DNA of 35,166 nt. Origin: Cytophagaceae bacterium. GTDB lineage: Bacteria > Bacteroidota > Bacteroidia > Cytophagales > Cytophagaceae. The stretch is from NCBI GenBank assembly GCA_025054875.1, contig JANWYS010000015.1:1-35166 (forward strand). The letters are read 5' to 3'. Made by a program: the position numbers and the translations under genes. Within the stretch, counting starts at the first letter, position 1. Each line of letters starts with the position of its first letter. This document shows, in pieces, positions 6,614 to 15,519 of this stretch. The notes beneath the pieces were generated by a model, which had not been told where the DNA came from, made no database searches, and worked only from the letters and a program-made list of their open reading frames with translations.

Positions 6614-8614
6614 TTAGGTCTGTAATTTCAGCACCAGAGCTGTGCGATTGGTAACATACAAACTCAGATACCTGAATTCATCCGTATGGTGAAGCACTTG
6701 ATTATCCACTCTTCCGAATCCGCCAAATTCCGGATCGTCAGAGTTTAAGATTATTCTGTATGCTCCTCTTTTGGGCACTCGAAACTTATATCCAAAAATG
6801 GAATTGCCAACACTGAAATTGAAAACGAAAATAAGGTTGTTACGTTCAAATATGATTACCTTGTTGGTATCGTCCATGTTGAGTTGTTGTGCCGGTAAAG
6901 AAGATAATAGGTTTTCCTCTTTTACCAGTCGCAACATTTCTACATCGAAGTTAGCTAAATATTCATACTTGAGATCTTTATTATCAAGGAGAGACCATTG
7001 CCTGCGTGCGTATTTATAGCTCCAGTTGTTACCTTGCCTTGGAAAATCGAGCCACTCAGGATGGCCGAATTCATTTCCCATGAAGTTCAGGTAAGCTTCA
7101 CCACCCAGCGTTATCGTAATCAACCGAATCATTTTATGCAATGCGATGCCTCTGTCTATAATAAGATTCTGGTCTGATTTTAGCATGTGGTAATACATTT
7201 CTTTATCCATCAGCCAAAAGGCTAAAGTTTTGTCTCCTACTAGCGCCTGGTCATGCGACTCGCAGTAAGCAATGGTTTTTTCTTTATACCTTCTGTTGGT
7301 AAGTACATGCCACATTTCATGTATATCCCATTCTTCGTCGGATTTCTCTTTCAGAATTTTTATCCAATAATCCGGTATACCCATTCCCAGCCTGTAATCA
7401 AAGCCTAATCCTCCATCTTCTACCGGCCTTGTCAAGCCTGGCATACCGCTTACATCCTCAGCAATAGAAATACTGCCCGGCCTAACAGTGTGCATGACAT
7501 GGTTGGCCAACTGTAGATATATCACAGCATCCCAATCTACCATGTGACGAAAGTATTTGTCATAATGATTAAACTCCGTGTTACCATGATGGAAATACAA
7601 CATGGAAGTAACACCATCAAAGCGGTAACCATCAAAACGAAATTCCTCCAACCAATAGCGCACATTAGAAAGCAAAAATTTTTTCACCTCCCATTTGCCA
7701 TAATCAAAAAGTTTAGAGTCCCAACCATCATGGTTTCCTCTGCCTCCACTGTGAAAATACTGGTATTCGGTGCCATCGAAAAGATTAAGCCCCTCTGCTA
7801 TATTTTTTACTGCATGAGAGTGTACTATATCCATGATCACAGCTAATCCCATACCATGGGCTGTATCCACCAGTTCTTTGAGATCTTCCGGAGTTCCGAA
7901 TCTTGAGCTCGGGCTGAAAAAATTGGATACATGATACCCAAAAGAACCATAATACGGATGTTCCATTACTGCCATGAGCTGTATGGCCGTATATCCTGCC
8001 TTTTTGATTCTCGGCAAAATTTCGTTTGTAAACTCTTTGTATGTTCCTATACCTTCCCGCTCCTGAGCTATGCCTGTATGAGTTTCATAGATCAGCAAGT
8101 GCTTCAGTGAATTTATGTCATAGTCATATTTCCATTCATAAGGAACTTCCGGATTCCATAATTGTCCACTGAAGTCATAGGTCTCAGGATCTTGTATCAC
8201 TCTGCGCACATAAGCCGGTATTCTATCCTGAGCACCTATGGCTGAGTGCACATGTACTTTAAATCTTGAGCCATGTACAAAGGTATCCTTATATTCACGG
8301 TCAGGTAAAAATATTTCCCAATCGTTGTTGGAGTTTTTGGTAAGAGGATGCGAGGTTCTGTTCCACCCGTTAAAATCCCCTATCAAAAAAAGTGCTGAAG
8401 CTGCCGGCGCCCACTCCCTGTACCACCATCCCTGCCTTTCAGCATCATAATTCAGACCATAATATTTGTGCGCAGATGTAAAATGGTCTAACCCTCCTCC
8501 ATATTTTTCTATGTCATCTAACGCTTTCCGAAAACGCTCTATTCTATCTTTTATATCCTGGTAGTATGGCTCTAACCAAGGGTCATCTTCTATCAATGCT
8601 ATCTTATCGGACAT
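6614..8614 (-). CDS. glgB: 1,4-alpha-glucan branching enzyme (GH13)
   Basis: Introduces alpha-1,6 branches into glycogen. The 666 residues start with a short helix region and a CBM48 beta-sandwich (about 60-150, WWYREWAPAASALFLIGDFN), then the GH13 barrel: region I DIVHSH (262-267), region II GYRFDGVTSM with nucleophile Asp333, region III IAEDVSG with acid/base Glu386, region IV ESHD with His454-Asp455. The C-terminal beta domain follows. The architecture and the SHD and FDGVTSM motifs resemble the shorter, eukaryote-like subgroup of branching enzymes rather than the E. coli type with an extra N-terminal module. TAAGATTTG at 8637-8645 (minus) may be part of its promoter. No other glycogen gene is in the window. 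Confidence 0.95.
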   Translation of the reverse strand: MSDKIALIEDDPWLEPYYQDIKDRIERFRKALDDIEKYGGGLDHFTSAHKYYGLNYDAERQGWWYREWAPAASALFLIGDFNGWNRTSHPLTKNSNNDWEIFLPDREYKDTFVHGSRFKVHVHSAIGAQDRIPAYVRRVIQDPETYDFSGQLWNPEVPYEWKYDYDINSLKHLLIYETHTGIAQEREGIGTYKEFTNEILPRIKKAGYTAIQLMAVMEHPYYGSFGYHVSNFFSPSSRFGTPEDLKELVDTAHGMGLAVIMDIVHSHAVKNIAEGLNLFDGTEYQYFHSGGRGNHDGWDSKLFDYGKWEVKKFLLSNVRYWLEEFRFDGYRFDGVTSMLYFHHGNTEFNHYDKYFRHMVDWDAVIYLQLANHVMHTVRPGSISIAEDVSGMPGLTRPVEDGGLGFDYRLGMGIPDYWIKILKEKSDEEWDIHEMWHVLTNRRYKEKTIAYCESHDQALVGDKTLAFWLMDKEMYYHMLKSDQNLIIDRGIALHKMIRLITITLGGEAYLNFMGNEFGHPEWLDFPRQGNNWSYKYARRQWSLLDNKDLKYEYLANFDVEMLRLVKEENLLSSLPAQQLNMDDTNKVIIFERNNLIFVFNFSVGNSIFGYKFRVPKRGAYRIILNSDDPEFGGFGRVDNQVLHHTDEFRYLSLYVTNRTALVLKLQT

Positions 8615-8799
8615 ATGGCTTAAAAATACAGATGCGCAAATCTTACATCACAAGTAAGCAACTATTTAGGAAAACTGCAAAAAGTCGTATTCAGTTTTTT
8701 TAAAGTGACTTTCCTGAAATATAATTTAGAATAGTCTAAAAATAAATTTTGTTATTTCAAATAAAACATTTTTATTTACATATAATTAAATATTAGAGT

Positions 8800-11061
8800 A
8801 TGAAAACAACTATCCAAACGGTAGCATCCTGCTGTTGGTTTAGCCTTATCTGTCAGCAAATGCTGTCGCAGCACGTTCTTCTGAGTGGAGTAGTCAGAGA
8901 CAAATCTTCCGGCCATCCCGTGCCGAAATGTAGTGTATATTTCAAAAATTCAGCCGATACATCCCTCACCGACACTGAAGGCAGATTTACTATTCCTTAC
9001 CCATTTGATTCTTCCGATGTAGTCTTCTTAATCATTGAGCACCCGGACTACAGAAAAGACAGTTTACTCTATTCTCTCAAAAAACAGGCTATCAATATCT
9101 TTTTGAAACCATTATACACTACAACCGATGAAGTGGTGATATCAGGAACCATGAGAGAAGTTAGCAAACTCGACAGCCCGGTGCCGGTGGAAGTATACAA
9201 CAGCACTTATTTTAAGAAAAATCCCACTCCTAATGTATTCGAATCTTTGACGATGATCAACGGTGTACAACCTCAGTTAAACTGTAACGTGTGCAACACC
9301 GGCGACATACACATTAACGGCATGGAAGGCCCATACACCATGATATTGATTGACGGAATGCCCATAGTGTCTTCCCTGTCTACCGTATACGGATTATCAG
9401 GGATACCCAACAGCCTTGTGAAGAGAATTGAAATTGTAAAAGGGCCGGCTTCTACACTTTATGGGAGCGAAGCAGTGGCCGGATTAGTAAACATCATCAC
9501 CAGAGATCCATCAAATTCGCCCCTGCTAAAAATAGACGCCTCTACCACTACATGGAATGAATATAATGCCGACATAAGCGGAAAATACAAAATAGGGAAA
9601 ATACAGGCTCTGACAGGAGCAAACGCTTTTCTGTACAACACCATACACGATAAAAATGCCGACAATTTCACGGATGTCACATTACAAAAAAGATTTTCTC
9701 TTTTTAAAAAATTTGAACTGAGCAAAACGAATTCTCTGGCTCTGCGTTATGTTTATGAAAACCGTTGGGGTGGACAAACTCAGTGGACTCCCCTTTGGAA
9801 AGGCTCCGATAGCATATACGGTGAAACAGTAACTACAAACAGAACTGAACTCATCGGCAAGTATATTCTTCCTGCTTCAAAAAAAAAATTCAGGTTAGAA
9901 TATTCTTATAACATACATCATCAAGACAGTTATTATGGCACCACAAAGTTTTTAGCAAATCAACATACTGCCTTTGCTCAATTGCTATGGAATAGTTCTT
10001 CCAAAAAGCATGACATACTGGTGGGTTGTCCTTTCAGATTCATCCACTATGACGATAATACTCCTGCCACACGCAGCAGCGACAGCATGTTTTACGTGAA
10101 TAAACCCGCCGTCACAACATTGCCCGCAATATTTATTCAAGATGAATGGAAGATATCCCCGCATTTTGTATCACTGGCTGGTTTTCGCTACGACCATCAT
10201 AATGAACATGGCAGCATTTACACTCCCAGACTAAGTTTTAAATATAAACCACACTCCTTGCATACATTGCGTCTTTCCGGAGGTAATGGCTACAGAGTGG
10301 TGAATTTGTTCACCGAAGACCATGCCGCACTTACGGGAGCCCGCCAGGTAATAATTGCCGAGAAATTAAAACCTGAAAAAAGCTGGAACACTAATTTAAA
10401 CTATACAGGTCAACTGAATTACCAGGCAGGTTTCTTAATATTCGATGCTAACTTTTTTTATACTTATTTTACAAACAAAATCTTTGGAGACTTTGAACGT
10501 AATCCTTTTCAGATCATTTACGAAAATCTAAACGGATATGCCATTTCCAAAGGTGTTTCACTCAACCTCGATTTCTCATTCATCAACTCATTAAAAATTA
10601 ATGCCGGCATCACTTACATGCAGGTATATCAAACAGAGCAAGACAGCATGGGCACACCGAAAAAGACAGAACAACTGTTTGCCCCTCGGTTTTCAGGCAC
10701 CTATGCCGTAAGTTACACCATACCCAAAGCTAAGATCACTGTTGACCTCACCGGCTTGTTCAAAGGCCCTATGCGATTGCCTGTATTACCTAACGACTTC
10801 CGGCCGCAATACTCCCCATGGTTTACTCTGCTCAACTTACAATTGACAAAAAAAATATACAAAAACATAGAGATGTATGCCGGACTTAAAAACATATTAG
10901 ACTTCGTACCTCGTCACCCTATTATGCGCCCTTTCGACCCGTTTGATAAAAACATAAACGACCCTGTCACCAATCCTCATCTATACACTTTTGACACCAG
11001 CTATAACTACGCGCCCTTGCAAGGCATAAGAGGATTTGCAGGACTTCGCTGGGAATTGTGA
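8800..11061 (+). CDS. TonB-dependent outer-membrane receptor with N-terminal carboxypeptidase-like domain
   Basis: A 753-residue outer-membrane gated channel. It has a signal peptide (about 1-24), a CarboxypepD_reg-like domain (about 27-110: LSGVVRDKSSGHPVP, TDTEGRFTI), a plug domain (about 115-235: VFESLTMINGVQPQ, ILIDGMPIVSS, RIEIVKGPASTLYGSEAVAG), and a 22-strand-type barrel ending in GFAGLRWEL. The C-terminal residues are not aromatic-final but are barrel-like. Two cysteines in NCNVCNTGDIHI of the plug are characteristic of one subgroup. No SusD partner lies next to it, so a glycan-uptake pair is unlikely; metal-chelate, haem or cobalamin transport is more plausible but unproved. TAAATTTTG at 8743-8751 is a possible -7 element. 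Confidence 0.9.
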   Translation: MKTTIQTVASCCWFSLICQQMLSQHVLLSGVVRDKSSGHPVPKCSVYFKNSADTSLTDTEGRFTIPYPFDSSDVVFLIIEHPDYRKDSLLYSLKKQAINIFLKPLYTTTDEVVISGTMREVSKLDSPVPVEVYNSTYFKKNPTPNVFESLTMINGVQPQLNCNVCNTGDIHINGMEGPYTMILIDGMPIVSSLSTVYGLSGIPNSLVKRIEIVKGPASTLYGSEAVAGLVNIITRDPSNSPLLKIDASTTTWNEYNADISGKYKIGKIQALTGANAFLYNTIHDKNADNFTDVTLQKRFSLFKKFELSKTNSLALRYVYENRWGGQTQWTPLWKGSDSIYGETVTTNRTELIGKYILPASKKKFRLEYSYNIHHQDSYYGTTKFLANQHTAFAQLLWNSSSKKHDILVGCPFRFIHYDDNTPATRSSDSMFYVNKPAVTTLPAIFIQDEWKISPHFVSLAGFRYDHHNEHGSIYTPRLSFKYKPHSLHTLRLSGGNGYRVVNLFTEDHAALTGARQVIIAEKLKPEKSWNTNLNYTGQLNYQAGFLIFDANFFYTYFTNKIFGDFERNPFQIIYENLNGYAISKGVSLNLDFSFINSLKINAGITYMQVYQTEQDSMGTPKKTEQLFAPRFSGTYAVSYTIPKAKITVDLTGLFKGPMRLPVLPNDFRPQYSPWFTLLNLQLTKKIYKNIEMYAGLKNILDFVPRHPIMRPFDPFDKNINDPVTNPHLYTFDTSYNYAPLQGIRGFAGLRWEL

Positions 11062-11126
11062 TTTTTACACTGTTCATGTATAGTTCGTGTTCTCGATAAT
11101 ATATTTAACCCGATTCTGCATTATCG

Positions 11127-11253
11127 GAAAAGTGTGGTGAAATGTTTTTTTATGTTGGGCGCGCCCCTGCGGGGCCGGGCTGTCCGCCACTCCGCTGTCG
11201 CTTCGGTGCTCCGCACTGGCCTTGCAGGCCATGGCTCCCATCCCTCGCGCAGG
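11127..11253. repeat. GC-rich hairpin-dense dispersed repeat, copy A
   Basis: Shares about 117 bp with 19132-19257. It starts with an AT-rich lead (AAAGTG...TTTTTTATGTT), then a very GC-rich core: the palindrome GGGCGCGCCC, hairpin CCCCTGCGGGG, GGGCTGTCCGCC, a CTTCGGTGC stretch, GCACTGGCC, hairpin GGCCT-TGC-AGGCC, and GCCATGGC. Base composition is strikingly unlike the AT-rich surroundings. No plausible protein is encoded; open frames across it are low-complexity Arg/Pro. I recall similar GC-rich intergenic repeats in other Bacteroidetes but cannot name or verify them. Confidence 0.75.
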
Positions 11254-11309
11254 TCCTCTCGAAATTTTTCAGGTTCATAAGAAAGTGTGAACCTCCGAAG
11301 AAGTTCGGG

Positions 11310-11329
11310 CGCCGCCCTAAAGGGCGGCG
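11310..11329. repeat. Strong GC hairpin next to repeat copy A
   Basis: An 8-bp perfect stem CGCCGCCC / GGGCGGCG around a TAAA tetraloop (11310-11317 and 11322-11329). It is followed by GTTTGCT rather than a T tract, so it is not a typical intrinsic terminator. It may belong to the same dispersed element, but the second copy of that element has no equivalent near it. Confidence 0.6.
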
Positions 11330-11716
11330 GTTTGCTCAAATTTACTTAAAAACAATTTTAATGGATTAGGGATGGCTGCAGTCTGTGGGTATGGAAATTG
11401 TTTTAGATGCACAGCAATAGAAAGCATAGCTTCTATTTTTTCTTTACAGTTAGTTATATATACCCCTGTAATCTAAAATTCTATTATGTTTACGTTAAAA
11501 GTTGTCGTTATGGTAGTATCCCAACAAAATTGTCATTCGAAAGTATTGTTTAGTACACTTCAAATGTAGTTTCAAAACGGAGTCTACTGGTCAATAAAGG
11601 TGTTAGGAAGACAACTCACAAATTGCGGCTTGAAAAGTAACAAAGAGTAACCTGTAAGATTTTCTCACGATAAACCGTGCTTCATTATGACCTTAAAACT
11701 CAAATAAAATCTTTCA

Positions 11717-11778
11717 TCATTAGCTCTTTCGTAATCGAAATTTTCTAATGACAGCCATTAGAAAATTTGGGCTAATGA
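11717..11778. repeat. Nested inverted repeat downstream of pdxH
   Basis: An inner perfect 13-bp stem AAATTTTCTAATG / CATTAGAAAATTT (11738-11750, 11756-11768; loop ACAGC) is enclosed by an outer perfect 8-bp stem TCATTAGC / GCTAATGA (11717-11724, 11771-11778). Inner and outer arms share the word CATTAG. It begins 53 bp past the pdxH stop, so it may end that transcript, although no long T tract follows. A structured RNA or a protein-binding site are alternatives. Confidence 0.6.
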
Positions 11779-11831
11779 GAATTTGGGACTTTAGTTATCT
11801 GTGGAAAATAAGGTATGCTATTGATTAAATT

Positions 11832-12491
11832 TCATGGAGAAAGTCTTTTTATTACCCAACCCTGTGGTTGTTTTTCATACACTAATCGGTCGTGCAGACG
11901 GTTAGGTCGGCCTTGCCAAAACTCCATGTAATATGGCTTTACCAAATATCCTCCCCAATAGGACGGCCTTTTGATGTGCTCATGATGAGCAGTATCTTTC
12001 ATCATACTTTCATAGGCTGCATCTAATGATTTTCTGTCCGGAATTTCACGGCTTTGTTTAGAAACTATGGCTCCAATGCGACTTCCCAAAGGGCGACTAT
12101 TGAAATATTCATCAGATTCTGCTTCTGAAATCTTTTCAGCTACACCTTGCACCCTCAATTGTCTTTGTAATTCTATCCAAAAAAAATTTATACTCACATA
12201 TGGATTTCCTGCTATGTCTATACCTTTGTTACTTTCATAGTTGGTGAAAAAACAGAAACCTTCGTCAGTAATGTCTTTCACGAGCATTACCCTTGATGAA
12301 GGCCTGCCCAATGCATTGACCGTACTAAGCGTAAATGCCGTGGGTTCCTGAATGCCAGCTTCAATAGCTTCTTTCATCCATTTTTGTGCCTGAACCATGG
12401 GGTCTTTTTCAAGCATATCTTCGTTCAATTCATGAAGGTCATATTCTACCCTGATGGATGAAAGATTCATCTTTTTTTCCCTATTGCTCAT
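11832..12491 (-). CDS. pdxH: Pyridoxamine/pyridoxine 5'-phosphate oxidase
   Basis: FMN-dependent flavoenzyme that makes pyridoxal 5'-phosphate from the amine or alcohol form. The 219 residues show the family order: an N-terminal helix with EYDLHELNEDML, FTLSTVNALGRPSSRVMLVKD with the FMN-binding Arg-Val-x-Leu-Val-Lys, FCFFTNYESNKG, INFFWIELQRQLRVQG, the YFNSRPLGSRIGA...SKQS substrate segment, FWQGRPNRLHDR, and the canonical C-terminal RLSP. Length and end are normal. Start is uncertain between the ATG at 12491 and one seven codons later (MNLSSIRVEYD). It is transcribed divergently from yqgE and converges on the TonB receptor gene, and stands alone. Confidence 0.95.
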   Translation of the reverse strand: MSNREKKMNLSSIRVEYDLHELNEDMLEKDPMVQAQKWMKEAIEAGIQEPTAFTLSTVNALGRPSSRVMLVKDITDEGFCFFTNYESNKGIDIAGNPYVSINFFWIELQRQLRVQGVAEKISEAESDEYFNSRPLGSRIGAIVSKQSREIPDRKSLDAAYESMMKDTAHHEHIKRPSYWGGYLVKPYYMEFWQGRPNRLHDRLVYEKQPQGWVIKRLSP

Positions 12492-12591
12492 GCCGTAGAT
12501 ATTATAAATGAAGAATGTATCAAAGTAAGATGTTGCCTGTATGCGTTGCCCTGAACCTTTATTTCAGATGTTGAAAATAAACAAATCAACA

Positions 12592-12623
12592 TATATTTGG
12601 AAGTTTAAACGCAACCAAATATA
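12592..12623. repeat. Inverted repeat in the divergent pdxH-yqgE promoter region
   Basis: TATATTTGG (12592-12600) and CCAAATATA (12615-12623) form a perfect 9-bp inverted repeat separated by 14 nt, which themselves contain the palindrome GTTTAAAC (12603-12610). The position between divergent genes would suit an operator, but nothing else supports a regulator. Confidence 0.45.
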
Positions 12624-12753
12624 GTTTATTTAAAGCTATTTAGTATTATTGCTTTAGCAACAAATATTTTGAAAAGTCGAAAATGTTAGATGCTTTTTCC
12701 GTGACTAATTTTAAAAAAAAATGTATATTATTTTGCGCTAAACTTACCTGTGC

Positions 12754-13305
12754 ATGGCTTCTGTTAGTGTGGGAAACATTTTGATTGCTGAACCTTTTTT
12801 GGGCGACGACAACTTTGAGCGCGCGGTTGTGCTCATAACCAGTCACTCAGAAGAAGGCTCCTTTGGGTTTATATTGAATAAACTTTGTAACCTGTATTTA
12901 TCTGACATAGTGCCGGATATAGGCACATTAGAAGCACGCCTTCATATTGGAGGGCCTGTAGAACAAGATACTCTGCACTTCATTTACAAAGGCTATTCTC
13001 CCATGGCAGATTCTGTAAACATTTTTGATAATCTGTATTGGGGGGGTAACTTCGAAGAACTCAAATGGAGAATCCTCCATCATAAAATTTCAGAAAGAGA
13101 CATACGATTCTTTCTCGGATACTCAGGATGGGCGCAAGGACAACTAGAGGATGAAATGAAAAAAAACGTATGGATTGTAAATCATATTTCCGTAGAAGAT
13201 ATATTTGAAACTTCAACGGACCAAATGTGGAGAGTGATATTGAAAAACATGGGAGGAAAATATAAACAATATGCTAACTATCCTATAGATCCTCGCCTTA
13301 ACTAA
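12754..13305 (+). CDS. YqgE/AlgH family protein (DUF179)
   Basis: A 183-residue cytoplasmic protein of the YqgE/AlgH family, whose molecular role is not settled. Landmarks are the N-terminal GNILIAEPFLGDDNFERAV, ITSHSEEGSFGFILNKL, IGGPVEQDTLHFIYKG, and FFLGYSGWAQGQLEDEM. Length is normal. The start ATG at 12754 gives MASVSVGNILIAEP, as in relatives. The next gene (DUF349) begins 23 bp after its stop on the same strand, so the two are probably co-transcribed. The family is often noted near Holliday-junction resolvase genes in other phyla; that context is absent here. Confidence 0.92.
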   Translation: MASVSVGNILIAEPFLGDDNFERAVVLITSHSEEGSFGFILNKLCNLYLSDIVPDIGTLEARLHIGGPVEQDTLHFIYKGYSPMADSVNIFDNLYWGGNFEELKWRILHHKISERDIRFFLGYSGWAQGQLEDEMKKNVWIVNHISVEDIFETSTDQMWRVILKNMGGKYKQYANYPIDPRLN

Positions 13306-13328
13306 ACATATACGGAAAACTTATTGTT

Positions 13329-15122
13329 ATGCTAGAGAAAGACAACGACATGTTGAAAGAAGAATCTAAAGGAAATCCCAATGTATTTGATATGGCATTG
13401 GAAGAACATCATGCGGACGACTTCAGCAATTACACGAAAGAAGAGCTTGTTCGCTTTTTAGAAAATTTCAACTTCAAAGAAAATGTGTATAAGGCCAACA
13501 CATTACTCAACAACATTAAGCATAGCTTTGACGAAATCGTAGAACAAGAGCGACGCGAAGCCCTCTCCAAATACATTTCCGAAAACGAAACCGATGACGG
13601 ATTCGAGTACAAAAAAGATGCACTTACCGATAAATTTGAAAAACAATTTGAGGCTATCCGCCTTTTGGTGAGTGAACACATACAGAATTTAGAAAAAGAT
13701 AAAATAAAAAATTTAGCCATACGCAACCAACTCCTGGATCGCTTACGTAAGCTATTAGCAAGCGAGGAATCCAGCGAAAGCATTCAGGAGTTTAAAAATA
13801 TCCAGGAAGAATGGAAGAAAGCCGGACAAGTGCCTGCTGCTAATGCACAGGAACTATGGGCTAACTACAACGCTCTGGTAGAGCGTTTTTACAACAACCG
13901 TTCTATATATTTTGAACTAAAAGAACTAGACCGAAAAAAGAATCTTGAAGCTAAAAAAGAAATTTGTGAACGTGTAGAAAAACTATACGAACGCGATGAT
14001 ATGATTCAGGTGCTGAAAGAACTTAAAGAGTGCCATGAGGAATTTCGCGACATCGGACCAGTACCTAAGGAAGAACAAGAAGCTTTGTGGAATCGCCTGA
14101 AATCGGCCACAGATAGAATTTATCAAAAACGTAAGGAGTTTTTCGAAAAACAAAAGCTTCAGTATGAAAATAACTATGTTCAAAAAAATGCCCTAATTGA
14201 GCAAGCCATTGTTTTTGCCTCTTTTAACTCCAACAAAATTGATGACTGGAGAGAAAAAACCAAGCAACTGCAAGCTCTGCAGGAACAATGGAAAACTATA
14301 GGCCCGGTACCTGCTGACAAATCAAAAGAAGTGTCTTCCAGATTTTGGGATGCGTGCAAAGAATTTTATAGAAACAAAAATAAATTCTTCAAAGCTCTCG
14401 ACAATAAGAGGCAAGAAAATTTAAAACTAAAACTCGCCTTGTGTGAGCGCGCAGAGGAGTTAAAAGATAACCCCGATTTTGAGCATACTGCAAAAGAAAT
14501 CAAAGAACTTCAAAAGCAATGGGAGAAAATCGGACAGGTTCCGTTCAAAGTCAAAGATGATGTTTATAACCGCTTCAAAGCAGCATGCGATTACTTCTTT
14601 AATCGAAAACGCGAACAACAAGCCGAAGCAGAAAAAGAGTTTATCCTTAACCTCAATAAAAAAACCGAACTATGCGAAAAAATTGAATCCATAAACAACA
14701 GCGATACTCCAAAAACTCTTGAACTGCTAAAAGAGTTACAAGAAGAGTGGAACAAAATAGGCTTTGTACCCAAAAACTCTAAAAAAGAAATCTATACTCG
14801 CTATAACAAAGCCATAAACACATTTATAGAAACTTCTCGTGAAATCAATGAAGGCCAAAAGAAAAATATACGGCTCTCGCTTGAAGTGATGTCGCTAAAA
14901 ACTACTCCTGAGGGCATGGCCACCATAAAAAAAATGGAAAAAGCCGTCACTAAGAAAATTTCACAATTGCGCAGCGAGATAGAACAATATAAAACCAATA
15001 TCGAATTTTTTGGACGTTCTAAAAATGCTGAATCTTTGAAAAAGGATATCGAGCAGAAAATTGAAACCCTTCAAAATGAAATATCTTCACTAAACGAAGA
15101 ACTTAAAATCATTAAGTCTTAA
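13329..15122 (+). CDS. DUF349 repeat protein
   Basis: A 597-residue, highly charged helical protein built of five DUF349 repeats. The repeat core, E.W..IG.VP......W.R, recurs near residues 160-169 (EEWKKAGQVP), 237-246 (EEFRDIGPVP), 319-328 (EQWKTIGPVP), 396-405 (KQWEKIGQVP) and 472-481 (EEWNKIGFVP). Each is followed by a helix with an aromatic-rich stretch such as FYRNKNKFF. The N-terminal 150 residues and the C-terminal 90 are coiled-coil-like. No signal peptide or membrane segment is seen, so it is likely cytoplasmic. The function is unknown; multi-DUF349 proteins of this type are a Bacteroidetes speciality. MLEKDNDML could also start at codon 8. Confidence 0.9.
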   Translation: MLEKDNDMLKEESKGNPNVFDMALEEHHADDFSNYTKEELVRFLENFNFKENVYKANTLLNNIKHSFDEIVEQERREALSKYISENETDDGFEYKKDALTDKFEKQFEAIRLLVSEHIQNLEKDKIKNLAIRNQLLDRLRKLLASEESSESIQEFKNIQEEWKKAGQVPAANAQELWANYNALVERFYNNRSIYFELKELDRKKNLEAKKEICERVEKLYERDDMIQVLKELKECHEEFRDIGPVPKEEQEALWNRLKSATDRIYQKRKEFFEKQKLQYENNYVQKNALIEQAIVFASFNSNKIDDWREKTKQLQALQEQWKTIGPVPADKSKEVSSRFWDACKEFYRNKNKFFKALDNKRQENLKLKLALCERAEELKDNPDFEHTAKEIKELQKQWEKIGQVPFKVKDDVYNRFKAACDYFFNRKREQQAEAEKEFILNLNKKTELCEKIESINNSDTPKTLELLKELQEEWNKIGFVPKNSKKEIYTRYNKAINTFIETSREINEGQKKNIRLSLEVMSLKTTPEGMATIKKMEKAVTKKISQLRSEIEQYKTNIEFFGRSKNAESLKKDIEQKIETLQNEISSLNEELKIIKS

Positions 15123-15212
15123 AATATTTTTGTTATTAAACTTTATGTTCTAAATTTGCGCACCCAATTTAGTTAACTATCGTTGTTTTATTTAATTTTA
15201 CTACAACTATTA

Positions 15213-15285
<73 letters not shown>

Positions 15286-15468
15286 CATTTTCACTTAAGA
15301 ATAATCTAAGTCCTCCCTAAACATTTCGCCACACTTTTCCGCTATTTCGTAATCCGAGTTTATATAGCTTTTGATATTATGGCATCCTGAATTGTCATAA
15401 CCAACCTTGGATAACCTTACAAGCCGAACCAAACAATAGCAGCTCGGTAATTAGGGAATACAAGAGCT

Positions 15469-15501
15469 TTTGGCTTTTAAAAATTTATTTCTTTACCTTT
15501 G
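15469..15501 (+). promoter_or_regulatory. Bacteroidetes-type promoter for the small secreted protein gene
   Basis: TTTG at 15469-15472 and TACCTTTG at 15494-15501, separated by 21 nt, match the Bacteroidetes primary sigma consensus (-33 TTTG, -7 TAnnTTTG). The -7 element ends 18 bp before the ATG at 15520. It is the cleanest promoter I can see in the window. Confidence 0.65.
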
Positions 15502-15519
15502 CTTTCCTTATTTTAGGAT

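Larger units (their letters stand above)
11245..11831. other. Gene-free intergenic region between the TonB receptor and pdxH
   Basis: No gene is recognisable. After the GC-rich repeat come an inverted repeat AGGTTCA / TGAACCT (11271-11294), a strong GC hairpin CGCCGCCC-TAAA-GGGCGGCG (11310-11329), then about 390 bp of unstructured AT-rich sequence, and finally the nested inverted repeat at 11717-11778. The convergent genes on both sides mean that terminators or decayed DNA are expected here. Confidence 0.6.

Noticed and set aside
6022-8614. Glycogen operon including the DUF3109 gene
   Set aside because: Only glgB is a glycogen gene here; adjacency alone does not assign DUF3109 to the pathway.
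8800-11061. SusC-type glycan-uptake receptor of a polysaccharide utilisation locus
   Set aside because: Too short for SusC, no SusD neighbour and no glycoside hydrolases other than the glycogen branching enzyme.
11121-11369. Open frames on both strands across the GC-rich element
   Set aside because: Arg/Pro/Ala/Gly-rich translations follow from the GC-rich hairpins and are not shared as proteins by the second copy.
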